Of a stretch of DNA of 64,000 nt, positions 19,986-31,134 are shown piece by piece (position 1 is the stretch's first letter; each line of letters opens with the position of its first letter). Origin of the DNA: Prorocentrum cordatum (taxonomy: Eukaryota; Sar; Dinophyceae; Prorocentrales; Prorocentraceae); the NCBI GenBank assembly GCA_963575745.1, contig CAUYUJ010011547.1, forward strand, positions 178,708 through 242,707. Direction: 5' to 3'. Position numbers and translations under genes: made by a program. The notes beneath the pieces were generated by a model. It did not search any database, was not told where the DNA came from, and saw only the letters and a program-made list of their open reading frames with translations.

Positions 19986-20235
19986 CTTGCAGAGAACAGC
20001 AAGAACAGCAGAGAATAGCAGAGAACAGCAGCAGAACAGCAGAGAACAGCAGAGAGCAGCAGAGAGCAGCAGCAGAACAGCAGAGAGCAGCAGAGAGCAG
20101 CAGCAGAACAGCAGAGAGCAGCAGAGAGAAGCAGCAGAACAGAAGAGAGCAGCAGCAGAACAGCAGAGAGAAGCAGCAGAACAGCAGACAGCAGCAGCAG
20201 AACAGCAGACAGGAGCAGAACCAGGGAGAAGAGGA
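19985..20235. repeat. CAG/AGCAGAGA minisatellite
   Basis: Units such as AGAGAGCAGCAGCAGAACAG in imperfect tandem, leading directly into the 101-bp array. Confidence 0.9.
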
Positions 20236-20239
20236 AAGC

Positions 20240-22723
20240 CAGAGAACTCCAAATCATGGTTCCCGCCATCCTCGGGGCCGCCGTGGGCCCCAGGGGCGCC
20301 AGCCAGAGCTGGGAACCACGATTTCGGGCTTTTCCGGCCTGGATCTCTCCAAAATCGTGGTTCCCGCCATCCTCGGGGCCGCCGTGGGCCCCAGGGGCGC
20401 CAGCCAGAGCTGGGAACCACGATTTCGGGCTTTTCCGGCCTGGATCTCTCCAAAATCGTGGTTCCCGCCATCCTCGGGGCCGCCGTGGGTCCCAGGGGCG
20501 CCAGCCAGAGCTGGGAACCACGATTTCGGGCTTTTCCGGCCTGGATCTCTCCAAAATCGTGGTTCCCGCCATCCTCGGGGCCGCCGTGGGTCCCAGGGGC
20601 GCCAGCCAGAGCTGGGAACCACGATTTTCGGGCTTTTCCGGCCTGGATCTCTCCAAAATCGTGGTTCCCGCCATCCTCGGGGCCGCCGTGGGTCCCAGGG
20701 GCGCCAGCCAGAGCTGATTTGGGCTTTTCCGGCCTGGATCTCTCCAAAATCGTGGTTCCCGCCATCCTCGGGGCCGCCGTGGGTCCCAGGGGCGCCAGCC
20801 AGAGCCGGGAACCACGATTTCGGGCTTTTGCCGGCCTGGATCTCTCCAAAATCGTGGTTCCCGGCCATCCTCGGGGCCGCCGTGGGTCCCAGGGGCGCCA
20901 GCCAGAGCCGGGAACCACGATTTCGGGCTTTTCCGGCCTGGATCTCTCCAAAATCGTGGTTCCCGCCATCCTCGGGGCCGCCGTGGGTCCCAGGGGCGCC
21001 AGCCAGAGCGGGAAACCACGATTTCGGGCTTTTCCGGCCTGGATCTCTCCAAAATCGTGGTTCCCGCCATCCTCGGGGCCGCCGTGGGTCACAGGGGCGC
21101 CAGCCAGAGCTGGGAACCACGATTTCGGGCTTTTCCGGACTGGATCTCTCCAAAATCGTGGTTCCCGCCATCCTCCGGGCCTCCGTGGGTCCCATGCAGG
21201 GGCGCCAGCCAGAGCTGGGAACCACGATTTCGGGTTTTTCCGGCCTGGATCTCTCCAAAATCGTGGTTCCCGCCATCTTCGGGGCCGCCGTGGGTCCCAG
21301 GGGCGCCAGCCAGAGCCGGGAACCACGATTTCGGGTTTTTCCGGCCTGGATCTCTCCAAAATCGTGGTTCCCGCGACATCCTCGGGGCCGCCGTGGGCCC
21401 CAGGGGCGCCAGCCAGAGCTGGGAACCACGATTTCGAGCTTTTCCGGCCTGGATCTCTCCAAAATCGTGGTTCCCGCCATCCTCGGGGCCGCCGTGGGTC
21501 CCAGGGGCGCCAGCCAGAGCTGGGAACCACGATTTCGGCCTTTTCCGGCCTGCTGGTCTCTCCAAAATCGTGGTTCCCGCCATCCTCGGGGCCGCCGTGG
21601 GTCCCAGGGGCGCCAGCCAGAGCTGGGAACCACGATTTCGGGCTTTTCTGGCCTGGATCTCTCCAAAATCGTGGTTCCCGCCGTCCTCGGGGCCGCCGTG
21701 GCTCCCAGGGGCGCCAGCCAGAGCTGGGAACCACGATTTCGGGCTTTTCCGGCCTGGATCTCTCCAAAATCGTGGTTCCCGCCATCCTCGGGGCCGCCGT
21801 GGGCCCCAGGGGCGCCAGCCAGAGCTGGGAACCACGAGCTTTTCCGGGCAGGATCTCTCCAAAATCGTGGTTCCCGCCATCCTCGGGGCCGCCGTGGGCC
21901 CCAGGGGCGCCAGCCAGAGCTGGGAACCACGATTTCGGGCTTTTCCGGCCTGGATCTCTCCAAAATCGTGGTTCCCGCCATCCTCGGGGCCGCCGTGGGT
22001 CCCAGGGGCGCCAGCCAGAGCTGGGAACCACGATTTCGGGCTTTTCCGGCCTGGATCTCTCCAAAATCGTGGTTCCCGCCATCCTCGGGGCCGCCGTGGG
22101 TCCCAGGGGCGCCAGCCAGAGCTGGGAACCACGATTTCGGGCTTTTCCGGCCTGGATCTCTCCAAAATCGTGGTTCCCGCCATCCTCGGGGCCGCCGTGG
22201 GCCCAGGGGCGCCAGCCAGAGCTGGGAACCACGATTTCGGGCTTTTCCGGCCTGGATCTCTCCAAAATCGTGGTTCCCGCCATCCTCGGGGCCGCCGTGG
22301 GTCCCAGGGGCGCCAGCCAGAGCTGGGAACCACGATTTCGGGCTTTTCCGGCCTGGATCTCTCCAAAATCGTGGTTCCCGCCATCCTCGGGGCCGCCGTG
22401 GGTCCCAGGGGCGCCAGCCAGAGCTGGGAACCACGATTTCGGGCTTTTCCGGCCTGGATCTCTCCAAAATCGTGGTTCCCGCCATCCTCGGGGCCGCCGT
22501 GGGTCCCAGGGGCGCCAGCCAGAGCTGGGAACCACGATTTCGGGCTTTTCCGGCCTGGATCTCTCCAAAATCGTGGTTCCCGCCATCCTCGGGGCCGCCG
22601 TGGGCCCAGGGGCGCCAGCCAGAGCTGGGAACCACGATTTCGGGCTTTTCCGGCCTGGATCTCTCCAAAATCGTGGTTCCCGCCATCCTCGGGGCCGCCG
22701 TGGGTCCCAGGGGCGCCAGCCAG
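20240..22723. repeat. 101-bp satellite, about 24 units, hairpin-forming
   Basis: Successive GTTCCCGCCATCC blocks lie 101 bp apart (20,259, 20,360 and onward) with few small indels. In each unit AAATCGTGGTTCCC is followed about 46 bp later by its exact reverse complement GGGAACCACGATTT, so every unit can fold into a 14-bp stem hairpin. The unit lacks stops in all six frames, which produces apparent proteins of 810-995 residues on both strands. These are artefacts, since the same repeat is read in three frames in turn. Confidence 0.95.
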
Positions 22724-22800
22724 AGCGCCAGCCACTTTCCCTAGTTTGCTACGGTGTTTCCGCTCGATTGCCAGCCACATCCCTGGTTGGTACAGCTATT
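22724..22800. repeat. 77-bp direct repeat, right copy
   Basis: Exact copy of 19,505-19,581. The array runs straight into it through shared GCGCCAGCCA sequence. Confidence 0.9.
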
Positions 22801-22960
22801 TCGCCATTCATGGCGCAACTCATGGACCTATGGGATAAATTATGGCGTGCACCTGCGCTGGAAAGCGTGGCGCAACCTATGGCGCACCCTGTTGCGCAGC
22901 TTGTGGCGCAAGATACGGTGGATCTGTGGCGCAACTCATGTCGCAACATCCGGTGCCTTC
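22801..22960. repeat. Degenerate TGGCGCAA(C/T)-based repeat
   Basis: Loose 15-30-bp units around ATGGCGCAACTCATGG. Confidence 0.5.
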
Positions 22961-23130
22961 GACGACAAGGCTGAAGACGAGGAGGAGCAGGTGCACAGGA
23001 CTCCTGAGACCTGCGGCGAGGCCCGAAAGACAGTCTCATAACTTTCTGCGCCGACACGCACGGCCTGCGCCTGCGAAGCAGTTGACGTCCCGAGCTGCCT
23101 CTACGCGTGCTGGGCTGGGTCCAGCGTCAG
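22961..23130. other. Nothing recognised
   Basis: Short unique-looking stretch without a supportable ORF. Confidence 0.4.
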
Positions 23131-23216
23131 GTCAGGCGCCCCAGCGTCTAGTTTTGGGGGGGAGTAGCACGCGGGTAGACGGCCGAATGCATCGTGCGGC
23201 CGCAGCCTTTTCTTTT

Positions 23217-23560
23217 TCAAGCTCCCGATGGGCGTCTCGGTGCCGCGAAAGCTCGCGCATTGGATAAAGCGATGACCGTCGCCACTCTCGGATAGACCAG
23301 CCCCGCGAAGCCCAGCCTCGGAATTGCCATGTCCGATTCCGACTCCAATCCGGCTTGGTTATCATCCGTCCAGTTCCAGCTCCCACCCATCCAATTCCAC
23401 ATGGATTCCGCCAGTGCCTTGTCGTGACCCTTTCCAGGCCCCGGCCCGCCCGCGATGCCCTTGTAGTGCGCGCTCCGCTCCGCTCCACGATCGACCAGTG
23501 CCAGCCAATCCCCTCTGATTTCCTGTGGCTGGCCCTGGGTGCGGGGGCCGTGTTTGGCAC
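23217..23560 (-). pseudogene. Weak minus-strand coding relic
   Basis: One minus frame reads a mixed-composition stretch (GHDKALAESMWNWMGGSWNW, then ESESDMAIPRLGFAGLVYPR) unlike the neighbouring low-complexity frames. No family, start codon or splice site can be assigned. Confidence 0.2.
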
Positions 23561-23599
23561 CGACCCCGCCGCCATTTCTCTGCCGACCTTGGTTCGGGT

Positions 23600-24640
23600 A
23601 ACTGCTTCCTGGCCAGGACCCCGCCGCCATTTTTCTACCGATCCTGGTTTGGGTACTGTGTCGTGGCCAGCCTGGGGGTTCTTGGCTGACCCGGGTCAGC
23701 GCCGACCCTGGTCAGACGCCCGTCGGCACAGGATTTTGTCTCCTACAAGCCTCGTCAAAAATAAACAGAAACAAAGTTGGAAATCACGACGATCGATCTT
23801 CTCGGGCACATGTTAGAAACTGCGTTCTTCAATGCTGCGGAGGGGTCGTCGGATTTTTGAAGCCCTTGCGTCCACGTCAGATCTCTAGCGTCAGCATTGG
23901 AGTAGCGCTGACCATACAATCACCGAAAACAGAATCCCTCAGTTTATTTTTGACGAGGGTTGTAGGGTCTGGCGAAAACCTGGGTCGTCTGGCCCGCCCA
24001 CCCTCCCCCCCTCCCCCCAGCTAATCTCACCTTGTCGGTTGCGCCGGACCGAGAGGGTACGCAGCATTGGTGCGCGCAGGCATACGTGGGGCTGCCCAAC
24101 GCGAGAGGTTAGGTGATCGGCCGCCCCCCCCCCATACGAGAGAACCTGGGCGGCTGGGCGATCGCCGAAAAAATTCAAAACGATTTCCAGCGCGGACAGA
24201 GATCGGATGATCAGACCGCATTGCCTCACGTTGCTTGCAGAAGGTCGGCGCCGCCTCGGTGCGGCGGCGCCTCGGGATCCGTTTTCCTGGCTTGTTGCGG
24301 TGGGATTCGTGGGAGAGCGATGGGCGCTGGGGGCCACAGCTCGGCGCCGCCCCGATGCGGCCGCGTCTCGTGTTTTTTTTGATTGGCTGCTACGATCTTC
24401 GTGGGTGGGGGGGTCGCCAGTGGCCACGGCTCGGCGCAGCTCAAGAAAAAGGCTGGTCGGAATGGTGTCCAGGAGAGATCGTCGAGGAGGATTAAACACC
24501 CAAGCAGAAATGTTCGACGGTCCGCGCGGATTTGTTGGATCTGCGCTGGACCCCGGGCGCCGCCGGGATCGACTTTGAGCGGGAGCCAGTTTTCAAGCAG
24601 TGGCGAAGCGTCCTGGCTCGCCTATAGCCCTACCAGACAA
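23600..24640. other. No gene supported
   Basis: Contains two loose ~60-bp repeats (CCAGGACCCCGCCGCCATTT type, 23,565-23,690) and a duplicated GCTCGGCGC-containing block near 24,240-24,440. A sequence near 24,515-24,550 resembles the inverted ends of the element at 61,650-61,980. Confidence 0.4.
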
Positions 24641-24778
24641 TCCTCTAAGAACCTTTTGTGATTTCCACGAAGTGTTCTTAGAACATTTCTGCTTGAGATG
24701 GTCTTGCTTTAGCACATCGGGCTTCTGTTCTATAAACAGTGTTTCTGTTCTTCGAACATGCTTGGGTTCTAAGAACAT
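24641..24778. repeat. Cluster of short palindromes (GTTCTTAGAAC type)
   Basis: TCTAAGAAC (24,643), TGTTCTTAGAACA (24,673-24,685), TGTTCTATAAACA, TGTTCTTCGAACA and GGTTCTAAGAACA occur within about 135 bp. Confidence 0.7.
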
Positions 24779-24789
24779 CTCGTGGCAGG

Positions 24790-25500
24790 ACTATGGGAAT
24801 GCTGGGACGGTCGGTCCCTGCTCAAACTTCCGCAGGCCCGCGCTGCCTCGGCGCGGCGGCGGTGCGGGCGCGGGCGCTCGAGGTCGAAGGCCCTCCGGCG
24901 GCGCGCACGAGCCTCGCCGCGCGCTTTTCCGGGCCACTTCCGCTTTCGAGAACCTTCCGAGCCCCTCCCGGGCCCTGCCCATTTCCCGAAGCCTTTTCAG
25001 AAACCGCCCAGGGCACTTCCGCGCCCCCGAGCCCTCCGAAAAGCGCGGCGCATCTCCTCTGCGCTGCCCGCCCCCGACCTGTCCCGGGCGGGCGGCGGGG
25101 TCTGGGGCGGGCACCGCGCTGCGCATCCTTTCGCGGCGCGGCGGCCGGCGGCCCTGCGGGGCGAGCCTCGGGTGGGCCTTTTTTCGCCCCAGCTGCAGTT
25201 GAGCAATTTTTGGGCAGGGCCGCGCAGGCGGGGGGCGCTGCCCCGTGCCCCCCGCGCAGGCCTTTGCTAAAGCGTTGCCGTAGGGCGGCGTGCGCAGGCG
25301 GGCCAAGCACGCAGTATTTGGCAGCTGGCGGCCGGGCCCCCAGCCATGACCTGCCGCTTGGCTAGCGGCTAGCGCATTCCTTTTCTTGTTCTTGAAGACG
25401 CACGCGCGCAGGGCCGACCCGGCAGCGTTCTGGGCCGACGCCGCGACGTTGGTTTCGGCGCGCCCAACCCGAACCATAATCGCATTTAATTTTGATTTCC
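24790..25500. other. GC-rich, nothing supportable
   Basis: Open frames on both strands are compositional (Ala/Arg/Pro). No domain or repeat stands out. Confidence 0.4.
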
Positions 25501-25504
25501 CAAT

Positions 25505-25685
25505 CAGACCTAAAGCAGACTTGGGTCTTAGGGCCAGAGTTCAATCATACTTCCAGTCAGACTTGAATCAGACTTGGGTCGTAAGGCCAGAGTTAAGTCG
25601 GAGTTCCAGTCAGACCCAAATCAGAGTTGGCGCTGAGGGCCAGACTTGAACCAGAGTTCCAGCGCAGACATGAATCAGACCTTCA
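25505..25685. repeat. 53-bp tandem repeat, about 3.3 units
   Basis: TTGGGTCTTAGGGCCAGAG-type units start at 25,521, 25,574 and 25,627. Confidence 0.85.
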
Positions 25686-25894
25686 TCGAAGTTTTGGGCC
25701 TGAACAGAGAAACGGAGCTCCCCCCCAAAGGACGCACTCAAGTTTGGTGGGCCTTGGAAATGTCAGGGGTGCTTTCACACTTTTGGGAAACATGGCTGTT
25801 GATTGTCGGGACATTGAATTCAAACATGTTCACCGAGATGCAAAAAGAAAAGGGGGCCAGATTCGGAACCAGAACCGAAACCAGACACATGTAA

Positions 25895-26105
25895 GCCGCG
25901 GTTCGGTTCGGTTCGGCTCGGTTCGATGCGCGCCTGGTTCGGTTCGTCCGGTTGGGCTCGCGTGGCAGACCGGTTCGGTTCGACCGGATCGGTTCGCGTC
26001 GCAGACCGGTCCGGTTCGGCCGGTTCGGTTCGCCCGGTTCGGTTCGGCCGGTTCGGTTTGTTTTTTCCGACCGGGCCGGTTCGGTTGGGCCGGTTCGAGT
26101 CGATG
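25895..26105. repeat. GGTTCGGTTCG minisatellite
   Basis: Imperfect pentamer-based array (GTTCG/GGTTCGGCC). The same array type recurs at 29,420-29,620 and 45,900-46,090. Confidence 0.85.
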
Positions 26106-26109
26106 CAGA

Positions 26110-26760
26110 CATGGTCGTCCTAGAGTTCCGCAAATTGGTCGGTTCGGTTGCGTCGCCGTCGGTTGGAATCGGTCGTTTCGGTCGGTTCGATCGTTGCGGG
26201 GCCCCTGCGTCGTCGCCTCCCCGTCGGGTGCTTCGGTTGCTTCGGTTGGATCGGTTTCGCCGCCACTCGCTCCTCTTTGTTATCACCATGATCGTCCTGC
26301 GGGTCCTCGTGCCTCTGCCCGGGGTCTCCTCGATCTGCTTCCTCCTCCTCCTCCTCCTCTTCCTCCCCGCCGCCCTTCTCACTCATTACGTGTTGTCCTT
26401 CATCCTTCATCCCTCTGTCACTATCCTCAGCAGCAGCTTCGCTGCCAACTGATTTGCCCCGATCCGAGTCCGCTTAGGTTTTCCCATTGAACAGAGGAGG
26501 AGACCAGAAGGAGGAGGAAGAGGAGGAGGAGGAGAGAGAGGAGGGAGGAGTGAATAATGAAGAGGGCGGAAGGTGGACCCAACATCGTCGGGCGCTGAAG
26601 GGAGACCTGGACTTCTCGACCCCTTACCCCGTGGAAGTTCCCACTTTTGTCTTCCGCGGCCCTGGGGTCCGGAAGCGGCCTCCCGAGGCCGCCGCCGCCG
26701 CGCCGTCGTCGTCGTTGCGTTGTTGCAGCGTTGCTGCCGCGCTGCTGCGGCCTCGTGGCC
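26110..26760. other. No gene supported; (CTC)n and (AGG)n runs
   Basis: Short CTC run near 26,342-26,362 and AGG run near 26,494-26,545. Otherwise nothing recognised. Confidence 0.4.
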
Positions 26761-27199
26761 CCGAGGCCAGCCCCGACGGGGCCGCGACAAGAGCCCCAAC
26801 AGGATCTCAGCCGCAGGTGTTGCGGGGCGCAGGGCCCCTCTACACTGGCGCGGGCGCTAAGGGGCCGCCCCCCCCCCCCCCCCGCCCCCCCTCCCCCGAA
26901 CGGGCGCAAGGGGCTGGGGGAACGCGACCCCGACACACCCTCAAAAAAAGTTCAGTTGGCGATTGAGTTTTCCTCAGGGCGACCTCGAAACATCAAGTCC
27001 AGAGCGGCCTGGCGCCCTCCCTGACACTGGCCCCGGGAAAAAGATTTTTCGGAGCTCGACGAATCGATTCCGGTGTTCTCAGGATTCGGGCGCCGCTCGG
27101 GGGGGATTTTTGCCAGGGGGGGTTCGGAGGGGCCCGAAAAAACAATTACCCCAGTGCGACCATACCTAGAAGTTGGAGCCCCTTGGAAAGCAGCATTAG

Positions 27200-27430
27200 T
27201 TGCTATGCCATGCCATGCCATGCTATGCTATGCTGCACTATGCTATGCTATGCTATGTTATGTTATGCTATGCTGCGTTATGCTATGCTATGTTATGCTA
27301 AGCTGGGCTATGTTATGGTATGCTATGATATGCTGCGCTATGCTATGCTATGCTATGCTATGCTATGCTATGCTGTTATATGCTATGCTGCGCTATGCTA
27401 TGCTACGCTATGCTGTGTTGTGCCCTGCTA
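27200..27430. repeat. (CTATG)n pentanucleotide microsatellite
   Basis: About 230 bp of CTATG/TGCTA units, followed to about 27,555 by a related GCTAAGCTAAGATGA array. Both lie between units of the ~0.4-kb repeat. Confidence 0.9.
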
Positions 27431-28651
27431 TGCTAAAGTTCAGCGAAGCTAAGATGAAGGTAAGCTAAGCTAAAATAAACCTGAGCTAAGATGAAGCTAA
27501 GCTAAGCTAAGATGACATAGGCTAAGCTAAGATGAGATAAGCAACTCTAAGCTAAGGAGACGTAACTGGGGGAACCGCGTGGCGGATACTTGGGGAACCG
27601 CCCAGGGCGCTTTCCACTGCCTGGCCCCTTTAAGCCCAGAGAGTAAGAACCCTTCTAGGCAGAGCCTAGGTAGGGAATTTGTCGGGGCGCGGCAAATGGA
27701 TTTCTTGTCCGAGCTGTTTCTGATGACGTCGTTTGGTCCGCAGGTGCTGCGGGTTGCGTTTGGGGCCCCCGAACTGGCATCGGACCCCCCGGGGCCGCCC
27801 CCCCCCCCCCCGAACTGGCGCAGGAGGCTGGGGAAACGCGATCGCGACACACACGCACCCAAAATGGTTCAGTTCACGACTGAGTTTTCCTTGGGACGAC
27901 CTCGAAACAGAAAGTCCAGGGCGGCCCGGCGCCCCCCTTGACGCTGGCCCCGGGGAAACGATTTTCTCGAGCCCGAAAAATCGATTCTGGTGTGCTGGGG
28001 ATTCGGGGGCCGTTCGAGGGGGTCTTGGCCCGGGTGGGTTCGGAGGGGCCCGAAAAACAATTTCTCCGAGCGCGAGAAATCGGTTCCGTGCGGGGACCTG
28101 GCCCTGGCGGTTCGGGTGGGTCCGAAAAACAATTTGTCGGAGCGCGAAAATTCGATTTCTTGTCTGAGCTAGATCTGGCGGCGTCATTTGGGCCAAAGGT
28201 GCTGCGGGTTGCATTTGGGGCCCCCGAGCTGGCATCGGATCCCCCGGGGCCGCCCCCCCAAACCGGCGCGGGAGGCTGGGGAAACGCGACCGCGACATAC
28301 ACCCAAAAAAATGTTATTTTTACGACCGAGTTTCCCTCGGGGCGACCTCGAAACATAAAGTCCAGGGCGGCCCGACGCCCCCCCTGACACTGGCCCCAGG
28401 GAAACGTTTTTTCGGAGTTAGAGAAATCGATTCCGGCGCGCTGGGGATTCGGGAGCCGTTCGAGGGGGTCTTGGCCAAGGTGGGTTCGGAGGGGCCCGAA
28501 AAACAATTTCTCGGAGCGCGACAAATCGATTCCGTGTCCGAGCTGGGTCTGATGACGTCATTGGGCTGCGGGTTGCGCTCGGGGCCCCCGAACTGGCATC
28601 GGACCCCCGAACCGGCGCCAGGGGCTGGGGAAACGCTACCCCGACACTCGC

Positions 28652-28742
28652 ACACGCACTCACACACACACACACACGCACACGCACACGCACACGCATA
28701 CACACACACACTCTCTCTCTCGTTCTCTCTGTCTCTCTCTCA
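28652..28742. repeat. (CA)n and (CT)n microsatellites
   Basis: CA/CG dinucleotides followed by CT dinucleotides inside one ~0.4-kb unit. Confidence 0.9.
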
Positions 28743-29419
28743 AATAGGTTCAGTTTGCGACTGAGTTTTACTTGGGGCGACCTTGAAACATAAAGTCCAG
28801 AGCGGATTGGCGCCCTCCATGGCGCTGGTCCCGGGATAGCGATTTTTTCGAGCTCGAAAAATCGATTCCGGCGTGCTCAGACTTCGGGGGCCGTTTGAGG
28901 GGAGTCTTGGCCGGGAGGGTTCGGGTGGATCCGAAATTCGCAGCGCGAAAAATCGATTCCGTGTCCGAGCTGGTTCTGATGACGTCATTTTGGCCACAGG
29001 TATTGCGGGTTGCGTTTGGGCCCCCCCAACTGGCATCGGACTTCCTGGGGCCGGCCCCCCCCGAACTGGCGTAAGGGGGTCGGGAAACGCGACCCCGACG
29101 CACCCCCAAAAAGGTTCAGTTTGTGACTGCGTCTTCTTTGGGGCGACCTCGAAACATAAAGTCCAGAGCGGCTTGGCGCCCTCCATGACACTGGCCCCGG
29201 GAAAACGATTTTTCGGAGCTCGACAAATCGATTCCGGCGTGCTCAGGATTCGGGGGCCGTTTGAGGGGAGTTTTGGCCGGGGGGGGGGTCGGGTGGCGGG
29301 CCCGAAAAACACTTTTTCGGAACGCGGAAAATCGATTTCGTGTCCGAGCTGGTCCTGATGACGTCATTTGGACCGCAGGTGCTGTGGATTGCGTTTGGGC
29401 CGCCCCAAACTGGTATACC

Positions 29420-29620
29420 CCCTGGTTCGGTTCGTCCGGTTCGGTTCCGCCAGTTCGGTTCGACCGGTTCGGTTCGCCTGGTTGGCCAGTTCGGTTCGGC
29501 CGGTTCGGCCAGGTCGGTTCGGCGGGTTCGGTTCGTACCGCGGGCCGGTTCGGTTCGGCCAGTTCGGTTTGGCAAGCGTGTTCGGTTCCAGGCCCAGTTC
29601 TCGGTTCTCGGTTCGGTTCG
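29420..29620. repeat. GGTTCG minisatellite, copy A
   Basis: Matches 45,900-46,090 unit for unit with a few per cent difference. Confidence 0.85.
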
Positions 29621-29904
29621 CGGCCATCATGCAGACACAAAAACGGCGACGGAGCCGGAAAATGACGGCGACGAAAACAGAAGCACAATGGACACATTGA
29701 GCCAGTAAAAAGACAGCTCTGTCGTTTCCAGCGCCTGCTAAATTCAGGCGGGGGTTCTTGCTTCTCGGCCGCTCCTTATGTTTAGGCCAGAACACCTACT
29801 TCGCGTAACCCCACCAGCCACTTAGAAACGATGCCTAGGCGAGTTGCCTTGATCAGGCATGTGGAGGAGCACGCATTGGAAGAAAGGCTGGGAAACCGTC
29901 ATAC

Positions 29905-31113
29905 CCCAAGAGGAGGGGATGGAGGAGGAACCAGAGGAGGAACCAGAGGAGGAGGAGGAGGAGGGCAGGAGGAGGAGGAGGAGGAGGAGGAGGAGGAGGA
30001 GGAGGAGGAGGGAGGAGGCGGAGGAGTGAGGAGGAGGAGGGAGGAGGGAGGAGGGAGGAGGGAGGAGGGAGGCGGAGGGAGGAGGGAGGAGGGAGGAGGG
30101 AGGAGGAGGAGGAGGGAGGGAGGGAGGAGGGAGGGAGGGAGGGAGGGAGGGAGAGGGAGGGAGGGAGGGAGGGAGGGAGGGAGGAGGAGGAGGAGAGGAG
30201 GAGGAGGAGGAGGAGGAGGAGGAGAGGAGGAGGAGGGGGGAGGAGGGGGGAGGGGGGAGGGGGGAGGAGGGAGGAGGGAGGAGGAGAGGGGAGGAGGGAG
30301 GAGGGGGAGGGAGAGGGAGGAGGAGGAGGAGGAGGAGGAGGGAGGGAGAGGAGAGGGAGGAGGGAGGAGGGAGGAGGAGGAGGGAGGAGGGAGGAGGGAG
30401 GAGGGAGGAGGGAGGAGGGAGGAGGGAGGAGGGAGGACGGGAGGAGGGAGGAGGGAGGAGGGAGGAGGGGGAGGGAGGGAGGAGGGAGGAGGAGGAGGAG
30501 GAGGGGGAGGAGGGAGGAGGAGAGGGAGGAGGAGGAGGGAGGAGGGAGGGGGGAGGGGGAGGGAGGAGGGAGGAGGGAGGAGGGAGGAGGGAGAGGGAGG
30601 AGGGAGGAGGAGGAGGGAGGAGGAGGAGGAGGGAGGAGGGAGGAGGGAGGACGGAGGAGGAGGAGGGGGAGGGGGAGAGGGGGAGGGAGGCGGGAGGCGG
30701 GAGGAGGGGAGGAGGGAGGAGGGAGGCGGAGGAGGGAGGAGAGGACGGAGGAGGGAGGAGGGAGGAGGGAGGGGAGGAGGAGGGAGGGAGGAGGAGGGAG
30801 GAGGAGGAGGAGGAGGGAGGAGGAGGGAGGGATGGGGAGGAGGAGGGAGGAGGAGGGAGGAGGAGGGAGGAGGAGGAGGGAGAGGAGGATGAGGGAGGAG
30901 GAGGGAGGAGGAGGAGGAGGGAGGGAGGAGGAGGGAGGAGGAGGAGGCGGAGGAGGCGGAGGAGGAGGAGGAGGCGGAGGAGGCGGAGGAGGAGGAGGAG
31001 GCGGAGGAGGCGGAGGAGGCGGAGGAGGCGGAGGAGGCGGAGGAGGCGGAGGAGGCGGAGGAGGAGGAGGAGAAGGAGGAGGAGGAGGAGGAGGAGAAGG
31101 AGGAGGAGGAGGA
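29905..31113. repeat. 1.2-kb purine tract (GGA/GGGA)n
   Basis: Almost every plus-strand base is G or A over about 1.2 kb, with GGAGGC interruptions near the 3' end. The long open frames on both strands are low-complexity artefacts. Confidence 0.95.
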
Positions 31114-31134
31114 CGAAGTCGCACAGAAAGGCCA

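Larger units (their letters stand above)
26820..29420. repeat. Tandem ~370-440-bp repeat, interrupted
   Basis: AAAGTCCAGAGCGGCC-type blocks lie at about 26,995, 27,914, 28,357, 28,792 and 29,158. Each full unit carries ATCGATTCCG, a CTGATGACGTCATTTGG block with the palindrome TGACGTCA (or a close variant), GGGTTGCGTTTGGG, GAACTGGCATCGGAC and CGACCTCGAAACATAAAG. Short frames in it are repeat translations. Two more partial units lie at 37,291-37,383 and from 45,557. Confidence 0.85.

Noticed and set aside
19913-22974. Apparent proteins of 810-995 residues on both strands
   Set aside because: They are translations of the 101-bp satellite, which has no stops in any frame. The same amino-acid repeats rotate through all frames, so there is no coding signal.
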